From: Streptomyces stelliscabiei
Lineage (GTDB): Bacteria > Actinomycetota > Actinomycetes > Streptomycetales > Streptomycetaceae
Assembly: GCF_014873495.1 (NCBI RefSeq)
Contig: NZ_JADBGF010000001.1
Location: 7,254,001 to 7,318,000, forward strand
Direction: 5' to 3'
DNA length: 64,000 bases
The notes beneath the pieces are model-generated. The model made no database searches and had not been told where the DNA came from. It worked only from the letters and a program-made list of their open reading frames with translations. The translations under genes were made by a program, and so were the position numbers. Within the stretch, counting starts at the first letter, position 1. Each line of letters opens with the position of its first letter. Of this stretch, positions 36,996-47,402 are shown piece after piece.

Positions 36996-37648
36996 CGTCG
37001 CCCCTCCCCGGTGTCCGGCGCGGACGCCAACCGGCCCGGCCGGTGCGCGCGTTCCTCCGAGCCCTCCAGGGAGCCGTCCATGCCGCGTACCCGGATCGCC
37101 GCGCCCTCGGTGACCGGGGGACCGGCGTCGTACTCGGGGAAGGCCGGGAACGGGACGGTGACGACCAGGTCGAGGGACGGCTTCAGCTCGCCGCCCAGCG
37201 CGGACCAGATCTCCGCGAGGGACCGTGACTCGGAGTGCAGCCCCGCAACGGACAGCGGCACGGTCAGGCCCAGCGCCCCGAGCGCCCCCGGGAGTCTCTC
37301 GGCGGGCAGCAACTCGTGCGGCAGCAGCGTGGCCAGCACCGCCGAGAGCAGCCGGTGTTCGTCCTCGGGGCGCTTCGTCCAGGCGGTGACCAGGTACGAC
37401 AGCCGGAACCAGCGGGGCGGCTGCCGGCGCCGCACGACGATGTCCCGGCTGTCACGGACCGGCATGTGGCCGCGCTGGCGACGGGAGACGTCCTCACGGA
37501 TGTCGTACAGATAGGCGTTGACGGCGGGCGCGTTGCGCCGGGCCGCCCAGTCGCGGGTCGGCGCCTCGAAGGCGACGTCGATGCCGGAGCCGGCCAGGGC
37601 ACCACCGCCGATCAGTCCCTTGAGGACCTCGTCCACCTCGTGGATCAC
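36992..37648 (-). CDS. CIS tube/sheath terminator cap protein (DUF4255, Afp16 type)
   Basis: 218 aa from the GTG at 37648, chosen because AGGAG lies eight bases upstream; an in-frame start at 37705 would add 19 uninformative residues. VIHEVDEVLKGLIGGGALAG, then NAPAVNAYLYDIREDVSRRQ and RWFRLSYLVTAWTKRPEDEH are the Pvc16/DUF4255 signature. The protein caps the distal end of the tube and limits its length. The gene heads the minus-strand ATPase transcript (spacing -4), next to the regulator genes. Confidence 0.92.
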   Translation of the reverse strand: MIHEVDEVLKGLIGGGALAGSGIDVAFEAPTRDWAARRNAPAVNAYLYDIREDVSRRQRGHMPVRDSRDIVVRRRQPPRWFRLSYLVTAWTKRPEDEHRLLSAVLATLLPHELLPAERLPGALGALGLTVPLSVAGLHSESRSLAEIWSALGGELKPSLDLVVTVPFPAFPEYDAGPPVTEGAAIRVRGMDGSLEGSEERAHRPGRLASAPDTGEGRR

Positions 37649-37780
37649 GGTCGTGCTCCTGCTGTGTCGTGTGCCTGTCCCTCGATCCTGTCCGCCCGGA
37701 GGCATCCCTTCCAGACGCGCCGGGGACGACGAGGGGGCACGGTGCGCTGCCCAACGGGCCCGTTCCGTCTGCCCGTTCGA

Positions 37781-38494
37781 TCAGATGTAGCCTTCCCGGA
37801 GGGCATAGGCCACCGCGTGCGCCCGGTTGCGCAGATGCAGCCGGGTGGTGAGCCCGTGCATCACGTTCTTGACGGTGCGTTCGGAGTAGGAGAGTTTGCT
37901 CGCGATCTCGCCGGTGTCCATCCCCTCGGCGACGAGCCGGAGGACGTCGATCTCACGCGGCACCAGGCCGGACAGCGGCGCCCCGGTGCGGCCGGCCACG
38001 GAACGCTGCAGCGTGCCCACCTGGTTGATCAGCCGCCCGAGCAGATCGGCGGGCAGGTCGCCGTCCCCGCGCGAGGCCGCGAGCACGGCCTGCGCCAGCC
38101 GGTGCGGGGTGGCCTCGTGGCGCCACACGATGGCCCCGACCCCGCACTCGATGACCTCCAGCAGCTCGGTCTCCCGGATCAGGCTCACCACCAGGACGGC
38201 CCGCGCCCCCTCGCTGCGCACCATCCGGCGCAGCGTGGACAGCAGCGGCTCGTCCGGTGTCTCCCCGACCAGTACGGCCACGGTGCCCGGCCGTACCGCG
38301 GCGTCGTCCTTCAGGTCGATCACCGGGTGCCCGCGCAGCTGGCTGAGCACGCCGGCCCGGGAGAGCGGGTCGAGGGTGTGGACCACGACCGGGATACGGC
38401 GCCGGGGTTCCTGGTGCTCGGCCATGGCGGTGGCCGTGCCGGTGACCATGGCCGTGGCCGCCGGCGTGTCCGCGGTCCGGAATGTGCTGCGCAA
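37781..38494 (-). CDS. LuxR-family regulator with receiver-like domain lacking clear phospho-Asp
   Basis: 237 aa from the TTG at 38494 (GGGAGA six bases upstream); an ATG at 38425 is an alternative. The middle (IPVVVHTLDPLSRAGVLSQL, VAVLVGETPD, ARAVLVVSLIRETELLEVIE) has the fold pattern of a response-regulator receiver, but the usual acidic pocket and phospho-acceptor Asp are not obvious. The C-terminal HTH is classical: LVPREIDVLRLVAEGMDTGE, then LSYSERTVKNVMHGLTTRLHLRNRA. It is divergent from the large regulator and next to the cap gene, so control of the CIS genes is the best guess. Confidence 0.85.
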   Translation of the reverse strand: MRSTFRTADTPAATAMVTGTATAMAEHQEPRRRIPVVVHTLDPLSRAGVLSQLRGHPVIDLKDDAAVRPGTVAVLVGETPDEPLLSTLRRMVRSEGARAVLVVSLIRETELLEVIECGVGAIVWRHEATPHRLAQAVLAASRGDGDLPADLLGRLINQVGTLQRSVAGRTGAPLSGLVPREIDVLRLVAEGMDTGEIASKLSYSERTVKNVMHGLTTRLHLRNRAHAVAYALREGYI

Positions 38495-38757
38495 CCGTTT
38501 CTCCCGTATGCACGAAATCGCCGCTCCTGTGAGGGGAGTGGCCGAGGGGCTCGATTCACCCTTCTGTGTGACGTGTGCGCCGCGCAATCGTGGAGGACCA
38601 CGAGACACACCACGAGATCGACCCCGGGCCCGGCCCCGGCGCTTTCCCGCCGACCTTCCGCGAGCGGTGCACCCGGACGGACCGTGCCCCGTCTACGGAA
38701 GCGGAAAACGACGGTCCACGACAGCCACCACCACGACGGTCACGACAGGAGACAGCG

Positions 38758-41700
38758 ATGTGCGCGCCGGAACCGCTTCTCGAACGCCGTGAGCCCTTGG
38801 AGCTGCTGGCCGCCGAGGCCGCCCGCGCCCGGACCGGCTCGGGCCGCCTCGTCCTGCTCCGGGGCGCCACCGGCACCGGCCGCACCGCGCTCCTGGAGGC
38901 CGCGGCCGACCGGGCGGCGGCGAACGGCATGCGGGTCCTGCGGGCCCGCTGCTCACCCGAGCACCGCTCCGTACCCTTCGACACCGTCTTCCAACTCCTC
39001 GCCCACGGACCGGAGTTCGACCAGGCGGCGGGCGAGGCGCCGGACCCGCCGGGCACCCAGCCGCACCGGGGCAGGCCCGCACGCCTGTGGCGGCTGCTGC
39101 GCTCCTACGCGGCCGAGTCCCCGCTGCTCGTCGCCGTGGACGACGCCCACCTCGCCGACGCCCCGTCCCGCCGCTGGCTCGTCGAGGCCGTCCGCCGCAT
39201 CGACCGCCTGCCGGTGCTCCTGGTGGTCACCGAGCGCAGCCAGTACGACCTCGACCCCCCGGCGGACGGCTTCGCGCACGCCCTCTCCCCTGCCCTCGTG
39301 CACACCCGCACCCTGGCCCCGCTGAGCCCGGACGCCGGTGCGCGGCTGGTCCGTTCGGTCCACGGCGACGCCCCGCCGGACTGGGTCGACGCCTGCTTAC
39401 GGGCGGGTGCGGGCAGCCCCCTGCTGCTGCGCGCCCTGCTGGCCGACCTCCGCGACGCCACCCCGGGGGCCCTCCCCGCTGCCCTTCCGGACACCTGCGC
39501 GGCGCTCTATCCGGGCACCTACGCCGCCGCCGTGTCCTGGTGGCTGGACAGCGCCGGGCCCGCCACCACCGCCCTCGCCCGCGCACTCGCCGCGCTGGAC
39601 GACGCGGACACCCCGGTGGCGGCCGACGCCGACCTGCTCGCCCGGACGGCCGGGGTCGACCCCGCCCGCGTACCCGGCTGGCTCACCGCGACGACCCGCC
39701 TCGGCCTGCTGCGCCCCGACCCCGAAGGACGCCCCCGGTACGCCCACCCGCTGCTGCGGGACGCCGTGCTCGGCGGCTGGGCCGGCGCCGACCGGCAGGC
39801 CGCGCACCGCCGGGCGGCCGAGGCGATGCTGCACCGCGGCGACCACGCCGAGGCCGTCGCCGGCCAACTGCTGCGCTCCGGCCCCGTCGGCGAGGCCTGG
39901 GCGACCGGCGCCCTGCTCGACGCCGCCGACCTGGCCGTCCGCGACGACCGCAGCGACGACGCCCTCGCCCACCTCCGCCGCGCCCTCGACGAACCGATGC
40001 CGGCCGCCCGCCGCACCATGGTCCTCACCGAACTGGGCTCCCTGGAGTACGCCACCGTACGGTCCACCGCAGGCATCCCCCGGCTCGCCGAGGCCATGCG
40101 CCTGCCCGGACCGCCCCGCGAACGCGTCCACGCGGCGGTCGCCCTCGGCACGGCCCTGGCCCGGCGCGGCGAGGCCCGGGCCGCCGTCGACGTGCTGCGC
40201 GGGCTGCGCGACGAGCACCTGACGGGCCACCCGGACCTGATCCGCACCGTCCAGACCGCCTCCGCGCTGCTCTCCGACCACGACCAGGGCGTACGGCAGG
40301 AGGTGTACCGGTGGCTGCGTGAGACCGCCGAGCGCTCGCCCCACCTGGTCGGCACCGCCGGACAGGCCCTCCTCGTGCGCTACGAGGCCACCGCGGGCCT
40401 GACCTCGGCGGCCTCGGCGATGCACCGCGTGCGGGCCCTGCTCGCCCGGCCGGCCGATCCCCTGTCCGAGATCTTCCTGCTGGGCACCGCCGCCGCCGTC
40501 GCCCAGTGGGCCGACCAGCTCGACGAGGCCGAGCGCCTCGTCCGGCGCGGCCTCGACGGCCGGCGCACCTCCTTCCTCCACCCCGCGCACCAGGCCCTCC
40601 TCGACGTCCGCATCGACATCGCCGCCGCCAGGGGCGCCCACGAGGAGGTCCTCGCCGACCCCGAGGTCGCCCGCGCGCTCACCGGCGGCCCCGCGTCCGC
40701 CAACGCGCTGGCCCACGCGGTCGTCGCCCTCGTGGAGACCGGCCGTACGGAGGAGGCCGCCCGTCTCGCCGACGGCTTCGACGTCCGGCACGCCCACGAC
40801 TCCTGGGAGTTGAACCGCTTCCTCCACGCCCGCGGCCATCTCCGTGCCGTCACCGGCGACCCGGCCGCCGCGCTCGACGACTTCCTGGAGTGCGGTCGCC
40901 GCCAGTCCGCCCGGGACGTCGCCAGCCCCGTCGTCACCCCCTGGCGCTCCGCGGCCGCCACCTGCCACCTCGCCCTCGGCCGCACCCGGGAGGCCCTCGC
41001 CCTCGCCGAACGCGAACTCGCTCTCGCCACCGTCTGGAACACTCCCCGCGTCCTCGGCCGGGCCCTGTCCGTCCTCGGCACGGCGACGGGCGGCCGCCGG
41101 GGCCTGGAACTGGGGGACCGGGCGGTACGGACACTGCGGCAGGGGGTCGACGGGGCGACGGAGGAGGCCGCCGGGGCCGCTGTCGTGGCCCTGGAAAGCG
41201 CCGCCTCGGCGGGCGGGGGCCGGCTGTCGGCCAGGGGCCCCATGACCGCCAAGGGCGGCTGGAAGCAGGGCGGAGCACGCGTGACGGCGACCGCCGCGCA
41301 CAGCTGGGCGCCGGGCGAGGCCCTGGCACGGGCCGTGGGCGGCTGGTCCGCCGCGGTGCCGTCGACCGGCGGCTGGGCGGCGGCGGTCGACGCACCGGAC
41401 GGCCGGGGGACCGGGGCGCCGGGCGGATCACCGGTGACGAGGGAGCTGATACCGGCCCTCATGGCGCAGGGACGGGCGCTCGCCGCCGCCGGGGAGCGGG
41501 CGCGGGCCCGCGACGCCTTCCGGGAGGCGGCCGAACACGCCGAACGCCTCGGCGCGCTCCGCCTGCGCGCCGTCGCGGAGGAAGCCCTGCGCGAGGGCGG
41601 CGCCCGCCGCGCGGCGACGGCCCTGACGGGCCCGTCCGCGCTCACGGCGGCCGAGCGCCGGATCGCCGAACTCGCCGCGCAGGGGCACACGAACAGGGAG

Positions 41701-41829
41701 ATGGCCCAGCTCCTCCACCTCGCCCGCCGCACCGTCGAGACCCACCTGACCAGCACCTACCGCAAGCTCGGCATCCGCCGCAGAGCGGAACTCGCAGCGG
41801 CCCTCGCGCACACCGGGGAGACCACGTGA
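38758..41829 (+). CDS. Large LAL/MalT-type LuxR-family regulator with ATPase domain
   Basis: 1023 aa; ATG at 38758 with AGGAGA eight bases upstream. The N-terminal AAA domain has GATGTGRT at residues 36-43, in which the Walker A Lys is replaced by Arg, and Walker B LLVAVDDAHLAD. A long helical middle region (TPR-like) is followed by a LuxR HTH at about 962-1010: LTAAERRIAELAAQGHTNRE, LARRTVETHLTSTYRKLG. Such proteins activate secondary-metabolite or catabolic genes. The Arg substitution may weaken ATP hydrolysis. Divergent from the smaller LuxR gene; the 263-bp gap between them would contain both promoters. Confidence 0.9.
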   Translation: MCAPEPLLERREPLELLAAEAARARTGSGRLVLLRGATGTGRTALLEAAADRAAANGMRVLRARCSPEHRSVPFDTVFQLLAHGPEFDQAAGEAPDPPGTQPHRGRPARLWRLLRSYAAESPLLVAVDDAHLADAPSRRWLVEAVRRIDRLPVLLVVTERSQYDLDPPADGFAHALSPALVHTRTLAPLSPDAGARLVRSVHGDAPPDWVDACLRAGAGSPLLLRALLADLRDATPGALPAALPDTCAALYPGTYAAAVSWWLDSAGPATTALARALAALDDADTPVAADADLLARTAGVDPARVPGWLTATTRLGLLRPDPEGRPRYAHPLLRDAVLGGWAGADRQAAHRRAAEAMLHRGDHAEAVAGQLLRSGPVGEAWATGALLDAADLAVRDDRSDDALAHLRRALDEPMPAARRTMVLTELGSLEYATVRSTAGIPRLAEAMRLPGPPRERVHAAVALGTALARRGEARAAVDVLRGLRDEHLTGHPDLIRTVQTASALLSDHDQGVRQEVYRWLRETAERSPHLVGTAGQALLVRYEATAGLTSAASAMHRVRALLARPADPLSEIFLLGTAAAVAQWADQLDEAERLVRRGLDGRRTSFLHPAHQALLDVRIDIAAARGAHEEVLADPEVARALTGGPASANALAHAVVALVETGRTEEAARLADGFDVRHAHDSWELNRFLHARGHLRAVTGDPAAALDDFLECGRRQSARDVASPVVTPWRSAAATCHLALGRTREALALAERELALATVWNTPRVLGRALSVLGTATGGRRGLELGDRAVRTLRQGVDGATEEAAGAAVVALESAASAGGGRLSARGPMTAKGGWKQGGARVTATAAHSWAPGEALARAVGGWSAAVPSTGGWAAAVDAPDGRGTGAPGGSPVTRELIPALMAQGRALAAAGERARARDAFREAAEHAERLGALRLRAVAEEALREGGARRAATALTGPSALTAAERRIAELAAQGHTNREMAQLLHLARRTVETHLTSTYRKLGIRRRAELAAALAHTGETT

Positions 41830-41872
41830 CCCGGCCGCCCGGCCCGGACCCAACTGCCCGAGGAGGCACCCG

Positions 41873-42539
41873 ATGGGCGCTCGTTCGTTCATGCTCGCGA
41901 CCCGGATACCGATGGCGCGCGACGGCTTCGAGGAATGGCTCCGCACACCCCTGCCGGGCCTCGGCATCATCGAGAACCCGTCGGCGATGTACACGGGGTG
42001 GGCCGCCGACGGCGCCGAGACGGACTGGGACCTGACCGAAGTCGCCGTCCACTACCCGGCGGCACCGGCCGCGATCCGCGCGGACCGGGAGAAGACCCCC
42101 TCCCAGCTGCTCGCCCCCCGAGCCGCCCAGGGCCTTACCCTGCTCCGCCACCGGGACGACGCGCTGGAGGCCTATCTGTACGACTACCACGGCGAGGAGA
42201 CCGGCACCCACACCGCGCTGCTGATGCTGGCCGGCGCGGGCCGCTTCGCCCCCGCCGGCACCGAGTCCCCGGTCCTGTACTGGGGCGGCGACGTCGACCC
42301 CGGCCTGCCCATGAACGGCGACCGGCCCCTCGCGGTCCTCCTCGTCGGCAGCACCCGCTCCCGCTTCGTCGCCACCTATCCGCTCGAAGCCCTGATCGCG
42401 CACCTGACACCGGTCGAGACCGACTTTCTCGCCGCGACCGCCGCCCACGGAGCCGACGACGAGCACCCCGGCCACGTGACGGACCTGCTCGACCCCGTCC
42501 TGCGCGCGAACCAGCGGGCCGCCCCGCCGAACGACCCGC

Positions 42540-42553
<14 letters not shown>
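41873..42553 (+). CDS. Hypothetical protein, 226 aa
   Basis: ATG at 41873 after GAGGAGG. I do not recognise the family. It is acidic and soluble, with SFMLATRIPMARDGFEEWLR, a YLYDYHGEETGTHTALLMLA segment, and a C-terminal FVATYPLEALIAHLTPVE. No signal peptide or membrane helix is seen. It follows the large regulator by 43 bases and is probably co-transcribed. Its last 14 bases overlap the 3' end of sdaA in convergent orientation. Codon use is normal for the region, so it is likely real. Confidence 0.75.
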
Positions 42554-43907
<1,354 letters not shown>

Positions 43908-43945
43908 GGTGACTCCTCAGAACGGGGGAGGGCGGTGCGGGGAGT

Positions 43946-43983
43946 GGGGCACCGCGCTCACTCCCCAGTGTGCGCGGTGCCCC
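43946..43983 (-). terminator. Strong hairpin between glyA and sdaA
   Basis: ggggcaccgcgc (43946-43957) pairs with gcgcggtgcccc (43972-43983): a 12-bp perfect stem with a 14-base loop, 34 bases after the glyA stop. It could terminate or attenuate transcription from the glycine-riboswitch operon before sdaA. Confidence 0.65.
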
Positions 43984-44016
43984 GGCAAAGCGGGGTGTAC
44001 GGCGATGAAGCCCGGG

Positions 44017-45282
44017 TTACTTCCCGAGCGTCGGGTACAGCGGGTGCTTGTCGGCGAGGGCCTTGACCCGGGCCTTGAGGGTCTCGGTGTCGGGGTCGGG
44101 CTTGAGGGCCTGGGCGATGACGTCGGCGACCTCGGTGAAGTCCTCGGCGGTGAAGCCGCGGGTGGCGAGGGCGGGGGTGCCGATGCGCAGGCCGGAGGTG
44201 ACCATCGGGGGGCGGGGGTCGTTGGGGACGGCGTTGCGGTTGACGGTGATGCCGACCTCGTGGAGGCGGTCCTCGGCCTGTTGTCCGTCGAGTGCGGAGT
44301 TGCGCAGGTCGACGAGGATGAGGTGGACGTCGGTGCCGCCGGACAGGACGTCGATGCCGGCTTCGCGGGCGTCGGGGGCGGTGAGCCGCTCGGCGAGGAT
44401 CTTCGCGCCCTCGACCGTGCGCCGCTGGCGCTCCTTGAACTCCTCGCTCGCGGCGACCTTGAAGGAGACCGCCTTGGCCGCGATGACGTGCTCCAGCGGA
44501 CCGCCCTGGAAGCCGGGGAACACCGAGGAGTTGAGCTTCTTGGCGAACTCCTTGCTCCGGGCGAGGATGATGCCGCCGCGCGGGCCGCCCAGCGTCTTGT
44601 GGGTCGTGGAGGTGACCACGTCCGCGTACTCGACCGGGTTGGGGTGCAGCCCGGCCGCCACCAGACCCGCGAAGTGCGCCATGTCCACCCACAGGAACGC
44701 GCCGGTCTCGTCGGCGATCCGGCGGAACGCGGCGAAGTCCAGCTGCCGCGGATACGCCGACCAGCCCGCGATGATCACCTTCGGGCGGTGCTCCTTGGCC
44801 AGCCGCTCGACCTCGTCCATGTCGACCAGGCCGGCGTCGTCCACGTGGTAGGCGACCACGTCGAACTGCTTGCCGGAGAAGTTCAGGCGCATGCCGTGGG
44901 TGAGGTGGCCGCCGTGGGCCAGGTCCAGGCCGAGGATGGTGTCGCCGGGCTGGGCGAGGGCGAAGAGGGCGGCCTGGTTGGCGGAGGCGCCGGAGTGCGG
45001 CTGGACGTTGGCGTACTCCGCGCCGAACAGTTCCTTGAGGCGGTCGATCGCGATCTGTTCGGTGACGTCGACGTGTTCGCAGCCGCCGTAGTAGCGGCGG
45101 CCGGGGTAGCCCTCGGCGTACTTGTTGGTGAGGACGGTGCCCTGGGCCTCCATGACGGCGAGGGGGGCGAAGTTCTCGGAGGCGATCATCTCCAGGGTGG
45201 ACTGCTGGCGGTGCAGCTCGGCGTCGACGGCGGCGGCGACCTCGGGGTCCAGCTCGTGCAGGGGAGTGTTCAGAAGCGACAT
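44017..45282 (-). CDS. glyA: Serine hydroxymethyltransferase
   Basis: 421 aa. LHRQQSTLEMIASENFAP, YAEGYPGRRYYGGCEHVD and the PLP-lysine segment DVVTSTTHKTLGGPRGG are diagnostic. It interconverts glycine plus methylene-THF and serine plus THF. In this operon, downstream of the cleavage-system genes, it probably works in the serine-forming direction using methylene-THF made by glycine cleavage. Eighteen bases after gcvH. Confidence 0.98.
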   Translation of the reverse strand: MSLLNTPLHELDPEVAAAVDAELHRQQSTLEMIASENFAPLAVMEAQGTVLTNKYAEGYPGRRYYGGCEHVDVTEQIAIDRLKELFGAEYANVQPHSGASANQAALFALAQPGDTILGLDLAHGGHLTHGMRLNFSGKQFDVVAYHVDDAGLVDMDEVERLAKEHRPKVIIAGWSAYPRQLDFAAFRRIADETGAFLWVDMAHFAGLVAAGLHPNPVEYADVVTSTTHKTLGGPRGGIILARSKEFAKKLNSSVFPGFQGGPLEHVIAAKAVSFKVAASEEFKERQRRTVEGAKILAERLTAPDAREAGIDVLSGGTDVHLILVDLRNSALDGQQAEDRLHEVGITVNRNAVPNDPRPPMVTSGLRIGTPALATRGFTAEDFTEVADVIAQALKPDPDTETLKARVKALADKHPLYPTLGK

Positions 45283-45300
45283 GCGTACGACCTCGTCTTC

Positions 45301-45678
45301 TCAGCCGGCGGTGTGGGCGACGTACTCGTCGGCGGAGAGCAGGTCGTCCGGCTCCTCCGCGACACGTACCTTGAACAGCCAGCCGCCCTCGAACGGGGCG
45401 GTGTTCACCAGCGACGGGTCGTTGACGACGTCCTCGTTGATCTCGGTGATCTCACCGGACACCGGTGAGTACAGGTCGCTCACCGACTTGGTGGACTCCA
45501 GTTCGCCGCAGGTCTCGCCCGCGGCCACCGTGGAGCCCACGTCGGGGAGCTGGGCGTAGACGACATCGCCGAGCGCGTTCGCCGCGAACTCCGTGATGCC
45601 GACCGTCGAGACGCCGTCCTCGGCGACCGACAGCCACTCGTGCTCCTTGCTGTAACGCAGCTGCTGGGGGTTGCTCAT
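45301..45678 (-). CDS. gcvH: Glycine cleavage system H protein
   Basis: 125 aa, full length. YSKEHEWLSVAEDGVSTVGI at the N-terminus and LESTKSVSDLYSPVSGE containing the lipoyl-lysine (Lys about 64) identify it. It carries the aminomethyl group between the P, T and L proteins in the cytoplasm. The gene is between gcvT and glyA; gcvP is not in the window. Confidence 0.97.
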   Translation of the reverse strand: MSNPQQLRYSKEHEWLSVAEDGVSTVGITEFAANALGDVVYAQLPDVGSTVAAGETCGELESTKSVSDLYSPVSGEITEINEDVVNDPSLVNTAPFEGGWLFKVRVAEEPDDLLSADEYVAHTAG

Positions 45679-45803
45679 GGCCTGAATTCTCCTGTACGCG
45701 GGGGAGTGGTGATGAAGGGGGGACGGCTGAAACCGCTGTTGAGCAGCGCGGATGTGCCGAGGGTCACGCTCGGGGTCCGTACGACGCCGCTTCTACGAAG
45801 GTG

Positions 45804-46931
45804 TCACTTCTGCCGCTTGTAGAACGGCAGCGCCACGACCTCGTACGGCTCGTGGCTGCCCCGGATGTCCACGCCCACACCGGCGGTGCCCGGCGCGGAG
45901 TGCGTGGCGTCGACGTACGCCATGGCGATCGGCCTGCCCAGCGTCGGGGAGGGCGCTCCGGAGGTGACCTCGCCGATCACCTGGCCGTCGGCGACGACCT
46001 GGTACCCGGCGCGCGGCACCCGGCGCCCCTCGGCGACCAGGCCCACGAGGACGCGCGGCGGGGCCGAGGCGGCGCGCTCGGCGGCGGCCGCCAGCGCCGT
46101 GCGCCCGACGAAGTCGCCGTCCTTCTCGAACTTCACGACCCGCCCGAGCCCGGCGTCGAACGGCGTCAGCCCGGTGGACAGCTCGTGCCCGTACAGCGGC
46201 ATGCCGGCCTCCAGGCGGAGCGTGTCCCGGCAGGACAGCCCGCAGGGCACCAGGCCGACGCCCTCGCCCGCCTTGGTCAGAGCCTGCCACAGCTCGACGG
46301 CGTGCTCCGGCTTCACGAACAGCTCGAAGCCGTCCTCGCCGGTGTACCCGGTGCGCGCGATCAGCGCGGGGACCCCGGCGACCGTGCCCGGAAGGCCCGC
46401 GTAGTACTTCAGACCGTCGAGGTCGGCGTCGGTGAGGGCCGCCAGGACGCCGGGCGACTCGGGGCCCTGGACGGCGAGCAGCGCGTACGCGTCCCGGTCG
46501 TCCCGCACCTCGGCGTCGAACCCGGCGGCACGCTCGACGAGCGCGTCCAGCACCACCTGGGCGTTGGAGGCGTTCGCGACGACGAGGTACTCCGTGTCCG
46601 CGAGCCGGTAGACGATCAGGTCGTCGAGGATGCCGCCGTCCTCGCGGCAGATCATGGTGTAGCGGGCGCGGCCGGGCTTCACACCGCCGATGTTGCCGAC
46701 CAGCGCGTGGTCGAGCAGCGCGGCGGCCCCGGGACCGGAGACGGTGATCTCGCCCATGTGGGAGAGGTCGAAGAGACCGGCCTTCGTGCGGACGGCGAGG
46801 TGCTCGTCGCGCTCGGAGCCGTAGCGCAGGGGCATGTCCCAGCCTGCGAAGTCGGTCATCGTCGCACCGAGGCCACGATGCAGGGCATCGAGCGCGGTAC
46901 GGCGCGATCCAGCGGTGGGGCTACTGCTCAT
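45804..46931 (-). CDS. gcvT: Glycine cleavage system T protein (aminomethyltransferase)
   Basis: 375 aa. MTDFAGWDMPLRYGSERDEH, LFDLSHMGEITVSGPGAA and the folate-contact segment YTGEDGFELFV are typical. It releases ammonia and transfers the methylene group to THF. The leader contains a tandem glycine riboswitch, so expression should rise with glycine. GGGAG lies ten bases before the ATG. A 125-base gap without a hairpin separates it from gcvH. Confidence 0.97.
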   Translation of the reverse strand: MSSSPTAGSRRTALDALHRGLGATMTDFAGWDMPLRYGSERDEHLAVRTKAGLFDLSHMGEITVSGPGAAALLDHALVGNIGGVKPGRARYTMICREDGGILDDLIVYRLADTEYLVVANASNAQVVLDALVERAAGFDAEVRDDRDAYALLAVQGPESPGVLAALTDADLDGLKYYAGLPGTVAGVPALIARTGYTGEDGFELFVKPEHAVELWQALTKAGEGVGLVPCGLSCRDTLRLEAGMPLYGHELSTGLTPFDAGLGRVVKFEKDGDFVGRTALAAAAERAASAPPRVLVGLVAEGRRVPRAGYQVVADGQVIGEVTSGAPSPTLGRPIAMAYVDATHSAPGTAGVGVDIRGSHEPYEVVALPFYKRQK

Positions 46932-46979
46932 CGGTTCTGCTCCCAGGGCATGACAGGCGAGGGCGATCCTCCCCTTCTG

Positions 46980-47190
46980 TCATCGGAACCTGAGAGGTTC
47001 ACCGCGACCGCGCGTATCGGTGGTCGTGGTTTGCACCTTGGGTGGAGCCGTCCCCTACGAAGAGGCGCGGCCCGCTTTTCAGATGTGCCTCGCCCGCGCG
47101 GTATCTGGGCCTGAGAGATTCAAGGGAGGGACTTGCTCCTTCGGCGCCCCAGCGAGACTGCTGGGAGCTCTCCCGCGCGGATTCAAGCGG
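46980..47190 (-). ncRNA. Tandem glycine riboswitch in the gcvT leader
   Basis: Read on the minus strand, the first aptamer begins at about 47185 with gcgggagagctccc, then gcgccgaaggagcaag (47132-47147), and closes with aatctctcaggc (47109-47120). A second aptamer follows with ggtgcaaacc (about 47029-47038) and aacctctcagg (46989-46999). The paired gagag...ctctcagg boxes and GNAGGAGCAA core are the glycine-aptamer consensus. The second aptamer ends about 50 bases before gcvT. It should switch gcvT on when glycine binds both aptamers. Confidence 0.9.
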
Positions 47191-47402
47191 CCGGTATGCA
47201 GTTGGCGCGCACATCATTGCACGCATCGACGCGGCGCGGCAGGGGGACCTTTCACAGGTGGGGGACGACGAGGGGAAGCGGACACAGTGGTTCGTAGCAC
47301 TCTTGTGGCAGGACGAGGACTGAACCAGGAGGGATCGGGCATTACCTTTTCTTTACAGTCTGTGGGGATGGGTCTCCATACCCCTAGGGGAGGACGATCA
47401 CG

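Noticed and set aside
17460..37648. Prophage or type VI secretion system
   Set aside because: No capsid, portal, terminase, integrase or lysis genes, and no TssJLM membrane complex; DUF4255 cap plus AAA ATPase and LysM hub indicate an eCIS-type system.
47042..47323. Short plus-strand gene over the gcvT leader
   Set aside because: It overlaps the glycine riboswitch, whose conserved aptamer elements explain the sequence.
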